Source: Planctomycetota bacterium (GTDB taxonomy: Bacteria > Planctomycetota > Phycisphaerae > Sedimentisphaerales > Anaerobacaceae). Taken from it: 7,062 bases of DNA. The notes beneath the pieces are model-generated. The model ran no database searches and was not told the origin of the DNA. It saw only the letters and a list, made by a program, of their open reading frames with translations. The stretch spans positions 1 through 7,062 of the forward strand of contig JABMRO010000301.1 in assembly GCA_013202635.1 (NCBI GenBank), written 5' to 3'. Both the position numbers and the translations under genes were made by a program. This document shows, one piece after another, positions 5,044 to 7,062 of this stretch. Position 1 is the stretch's first letter. Each line of letters begins with the position of its first letter.

Positions 5044-5957
5044 TAAAAAAGTTAGCTGAGAATATTGAAAGATTAAAGCAGCGGCATAATGCAGTAATAC
5101 TCGCGCACAACTATCAGCCGGGCGAGATACAGGATATCGCCGACTTTAGCGGCGATTCTTTGGGCTTGAGCATAAAGGCGGCCCAGACCTCTGCTGAAGT
5201 AATCGTATTCTGCGGTGTTCAGTTTATGGCCGAAACCGCCGCTATTCTTTCGCCCGAGAAAACCGTGCTCCTGCCCGATAAGTCTGCCGGCTGCCCGATG
5301 GCTGATATGATAACTGCAGAACAATTACGCAAGCTAAAGCAGGAACATCCTGATGCGCTTGTGGTTTGCTATGTGAATAGTACCGCAGAGGTCAAGGCCG
5401 AGAGTGATTACTGCTGCACCAGTGCCAATGCGGTCGAGTTGGTAAGCTCATTACCAAAGGATAGACAAATTATCTTTGTGCCGGACCAGCATCTTGGTCG
5501 ATTTGTTGCCGAGAGAACCGGCCGAGACCTTGTACTCTGGCCCGGCTATTGCAGAACGCATGTGATGATAACCGAAGATGATATTAAAACTGCGAAGGCA
5601 AAATATCCCGATGCGATTGTAATGGCGCATTCCGAATGCAGCGAGCCGGTCAAAGAGCTATCGGACGAATTGCTCAGCACCAGCCAAATGCTCAAGTTTG
5701 CAGCCAAAAGTACGGCAAAACAGTTTATAATAGCTACCGAGACGGGAATAATTCATACTTTGAAAAAACAAAATCCAAAAGCTGAATTTATTCCGGCCAG
5801 CAACAGGGCTATCTGTTTCAACATGAAAAAGATTACCATGGAGAAGATCCTCTGGGCACTTGAAGATATGCAATACAAAATATCTGTGCCCGAAGCAATA
5901 AGGGAAAAGGCCAAACAAGCCCTGGATAAAATGGTGGAGATTCTGCCTGCGAGTTAA
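5040..5957 (+). CDS. nadA: Quinolinate synthase NadA, [4Fe-4S] enzyme
   Basis: NadA condenses iminoaspartate with dihydroxyacetone phosphate to quinolinate, the NAD precursor. From the TTG at 5040 the product is 305 residues, the normal length. Motifs: ILAHNYQ (20-26), D(F)SGDSLGLS (35-44), FCGVQFMAETA (57-67), the PDQHLGR loop (148-154), GYCRTHV (169-175), HSEC (197-200, usually HPEC) and the STSQML segment. The three cluster ligands are C58, C200 and C259 (RAICFNMKKIT). The gene lies between the serine acetyltransferase and metX, 2 bp from the latter, with no nadB or nadC nearby. It is an unusual companion for sulfur genes. One reason could be that the cluster enzyme is co-controlled by the Fe-S-type Rrf2 regulator at the operon head, which is an inference. 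Confidence 0.96.
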   Translation: MIKKLAENIERLKQRHNAVILAHNYQPGEIQDIADFSGDSLGLSIKAAQTSAEVIVFCGVQFMAETAAILSPEKTVLLPDKSAGCPMADMITAEQLRKLKQEHPDALVVCYVNSTAEVKAESDYCCTSANAVELVSSLPKDRQIIFVPDQHLGRFVAERTGRDLVLWPGYCRTHVMITEDDIKTAKAKYPDAIVMAHSECSEPVKELSDELLSTSQMLKFAAKSTAKQFIIATETGIIHTLKKQNPKAEFIPASNRAICFNMKKITMEKILWALEDMQYKISVPEAIREKAKQALDKMVEILPAS

Positions 5958-5959
5958 AA

Positions 5960-7062
5960 ATGACAGAAATCGAAAAAAAATCTGTTGGTATCGTGCGTAC
6001 CAAGACTATTAGGGTAGTTGAGCCGGAACAGCCTTTGGAACTGGAGTGCGGCAAGACGTTGGCTCCTGTTGATGTGGCCTATGAAGCCTATGGTGAGCTT
6101 AATGAGGCCGGAGATAACGTTATTTTGATTTGCCACGCCCTCAGCGGCAATGCTCATGTTGCCGGCCTAAACAATCCTGATGACCGAAAGCCCGGCTGGT
6201 GGGATGTAATGGTAGGGCCCGGCAAGGGAATCGATACGAGCAAGTATTTTGTTATCTGCTCAAATTTTCTCGGCGGCTGCAGCGGGACAACAGGCCCATC
6301 ATCTATTAACCCGGCGACAGGCAAGCGATACGGCCTTGACTTTCCAATTATTACTATAGCCGATATGGTCAAGGTCCAGAAGATATTGCTCGATAAGCTC
6401 GGCATAAAGCAGCTTTTGGCCGTGATTGGCGGTTCGGTGGGCGGGATGCAGGTTCTGCAGTGGGTGATTGAGCATCCTGACTTTGTCAAATCCGCCATAC
6501 CAATTGCCACAACCTCTAATCTTGGAGCTCAATCGATTGCGTTTGATGCGGTAGGACGCAACGCGATACTGGCAGACCCGAATTTTGCAGGCGGGCAATA
6601 CACTGACGAAAATGGACCGGACAGAGGTCTGGCAATTGCCCGAATGATAGGACACATAACGTATCTGTCCGAACAGGGCATGCGCGAAAAGTTTGGACGT
6701 CAGTTGCGAAATTCCGACAGCTACAGTTACGATATCAACTCTGAGTTTGCCGTTGAGACATACCTGGACTATCAGGGGCAAAGCTTCGTGGAGAGATTTG
6801 ACTCGAACAGTTATCTTTATTTAACCAAGGCCGCGGATTATTTCGACATGGGAAAAGATTACGGTTCTCTCAAGGAGGCCTTTGCAAAGACCAAATGCAG
6901 ATTCCTCATAATCAGCTTTGCGAGTGATTGGCTCTTTACGCCAGTTCAATCCAGAACTATGGTTAACGCACTCGTCGCTAATGATAAAGATGTTAGTTAT
7001 TGTGATATTACCTCGCCGTACGGCCATGATGCATTCCTGTTGGAGCCGGAGGTACTTGGCTC
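5960..7062 (+). CDS. metX: Homoserine O-acyltransferase MetX (3' end off window)
   Basis: This alpha/beta-hydrolase acyltransferase activates homoserine with acetyl-CoA (or succinyl-CoA) for direct sulfhydrylation by MetY. The visible 367 residues cover nearly the whole enzyme. They include ICHALSGNAHVAG (57-69), WWDVMVGPGKGIDT (80-93), the SNFLGGCSGTTGPSS signature (101-115), and the nucleophile elbow GGSVGGMQ with S159 (the family usually has GGSMGGMQ). The Asp of the triad is at SDWLFTP (D323) and the His at YGHDAFLLE (H356). The ATG at 5960 is 2 bp after the nadA stop with only a weak ribosome site, so translation is probably coupled to nadA. The acyl donor cannot be settled by eye. The presence of an acetylhomoserine-type MetY in the divergent operon favours acetyl. 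Only a short C-terminal piece lies past the right edge. Confidence 0.95.
   Translation, partial: MTEIEKKSVGIVRTKTIRVVEPEQPLELECGKTLAPVDVAYEAYGELNEAGDNVILICHALSGNAHVAGLNNPDDRKPGWWDVMVGPGKGIDTSKYFVICSNFLGGCSGTTGPSSINPATGKRYGLDFPIITIADMVKVQKILLDKLGIKQLLAVIGGSVGGMQVLQWVIEHPDFVKSAIPIATTSNLGAQSIAFDAVGRNAILADPNFAGGQYTDENGPDRGLAIARMIGHITYLSEQGMREKFGRQLRNSDSYSYDINSEFAVETYLDYQGQSFVERFDSNSYLYLTKAADYFDMGKDYGSLKEAFAKTKCRFLIISFASDWLFTPVQSRTMVNALVANDKDVSYCDITSPYGHDAFLLEPEVLG

Noticed and set aside
6154..6781. Minus-strand open frames opposite metX
   Set aside because: They are antisense shadows of a clearly coding gene and show no family resemblance or ribosome sites.

Overview
The window carries a sulfur-assimilation and amino-acid locus, probably from an anaerobic or sediment-type bacterium of moderate GC. 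No ribosomal RNA or other lineage marker is present. The gene style is loosely compatible with a planctomycete/Phycisphaerae-like or other non-model anaerobe, but the lineage is a weak guess. It consists of two divergent, tightly packed operons around a 202-bp regulatory gap (3439-3640), and each operon is headed by an Rrf2-family regulator.

The leftward operon (minus strand, read from 3438 down to 1) encodes an Rrf2 regulator without cluster cysteines, a small DUF2061-type membrane protein, an APS/PAPS reductase (cysH), an O-acetylhomoserine sulfhydrylase (metY), a ThiS-like sulfur carrier, and a ThiF/MoeB-like E1 activating enzyme that is cut by the left edge. The rightward operon (plus strand, 3641 to the right edge) encodes an Rrf2 regulator with an Fe-S-type cysteine cluster, an EpsC-type serine acetyltransferase, quinolinate synthase (nadA), and homoserine O-acyltransferase (metX, cut by the right edge). 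The last three minus-strand genes overlap or nearly abut, and nadA and metX are 2 bp apart.

The genes fit one scheme. CysH reduces activated sulfate. MetX makes O-acylhomoserine and MetY sulfhydrylates it to homocysteine. The serine acetyltransferase makes O-acetylserine for cysteine. The carrier and E1 next to metY resemble the protein-thiocarboxylate route to homocysteine described in Wolinella succinogenes (HcyS/HcyF/HcyD with MetY). Consistent with this, the carrier's Gly-Gly-Gly is followed by four extra residues that would have to be removed by a protease.

The most unusual observation is that four adjacent but unrelated proteins (CysH, the DUF2061 protein and both Rrf2 regulators) end in nearly the same tetrapeptide, (D/E/N)-Y-(Q/N/H)-I-COOH. 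C-terminal isoleucine tails of this kind are the known docking signal for cysteine synthase CysK. This suggests a CysK-centred regulatory hub, while the serine acetyltransferase here lacks such a tail. There is no gene-free stretch over 300 bp, and no tRNA, rRNA, CRISPR array, insertion sequence or intrinsic terminator was seen.
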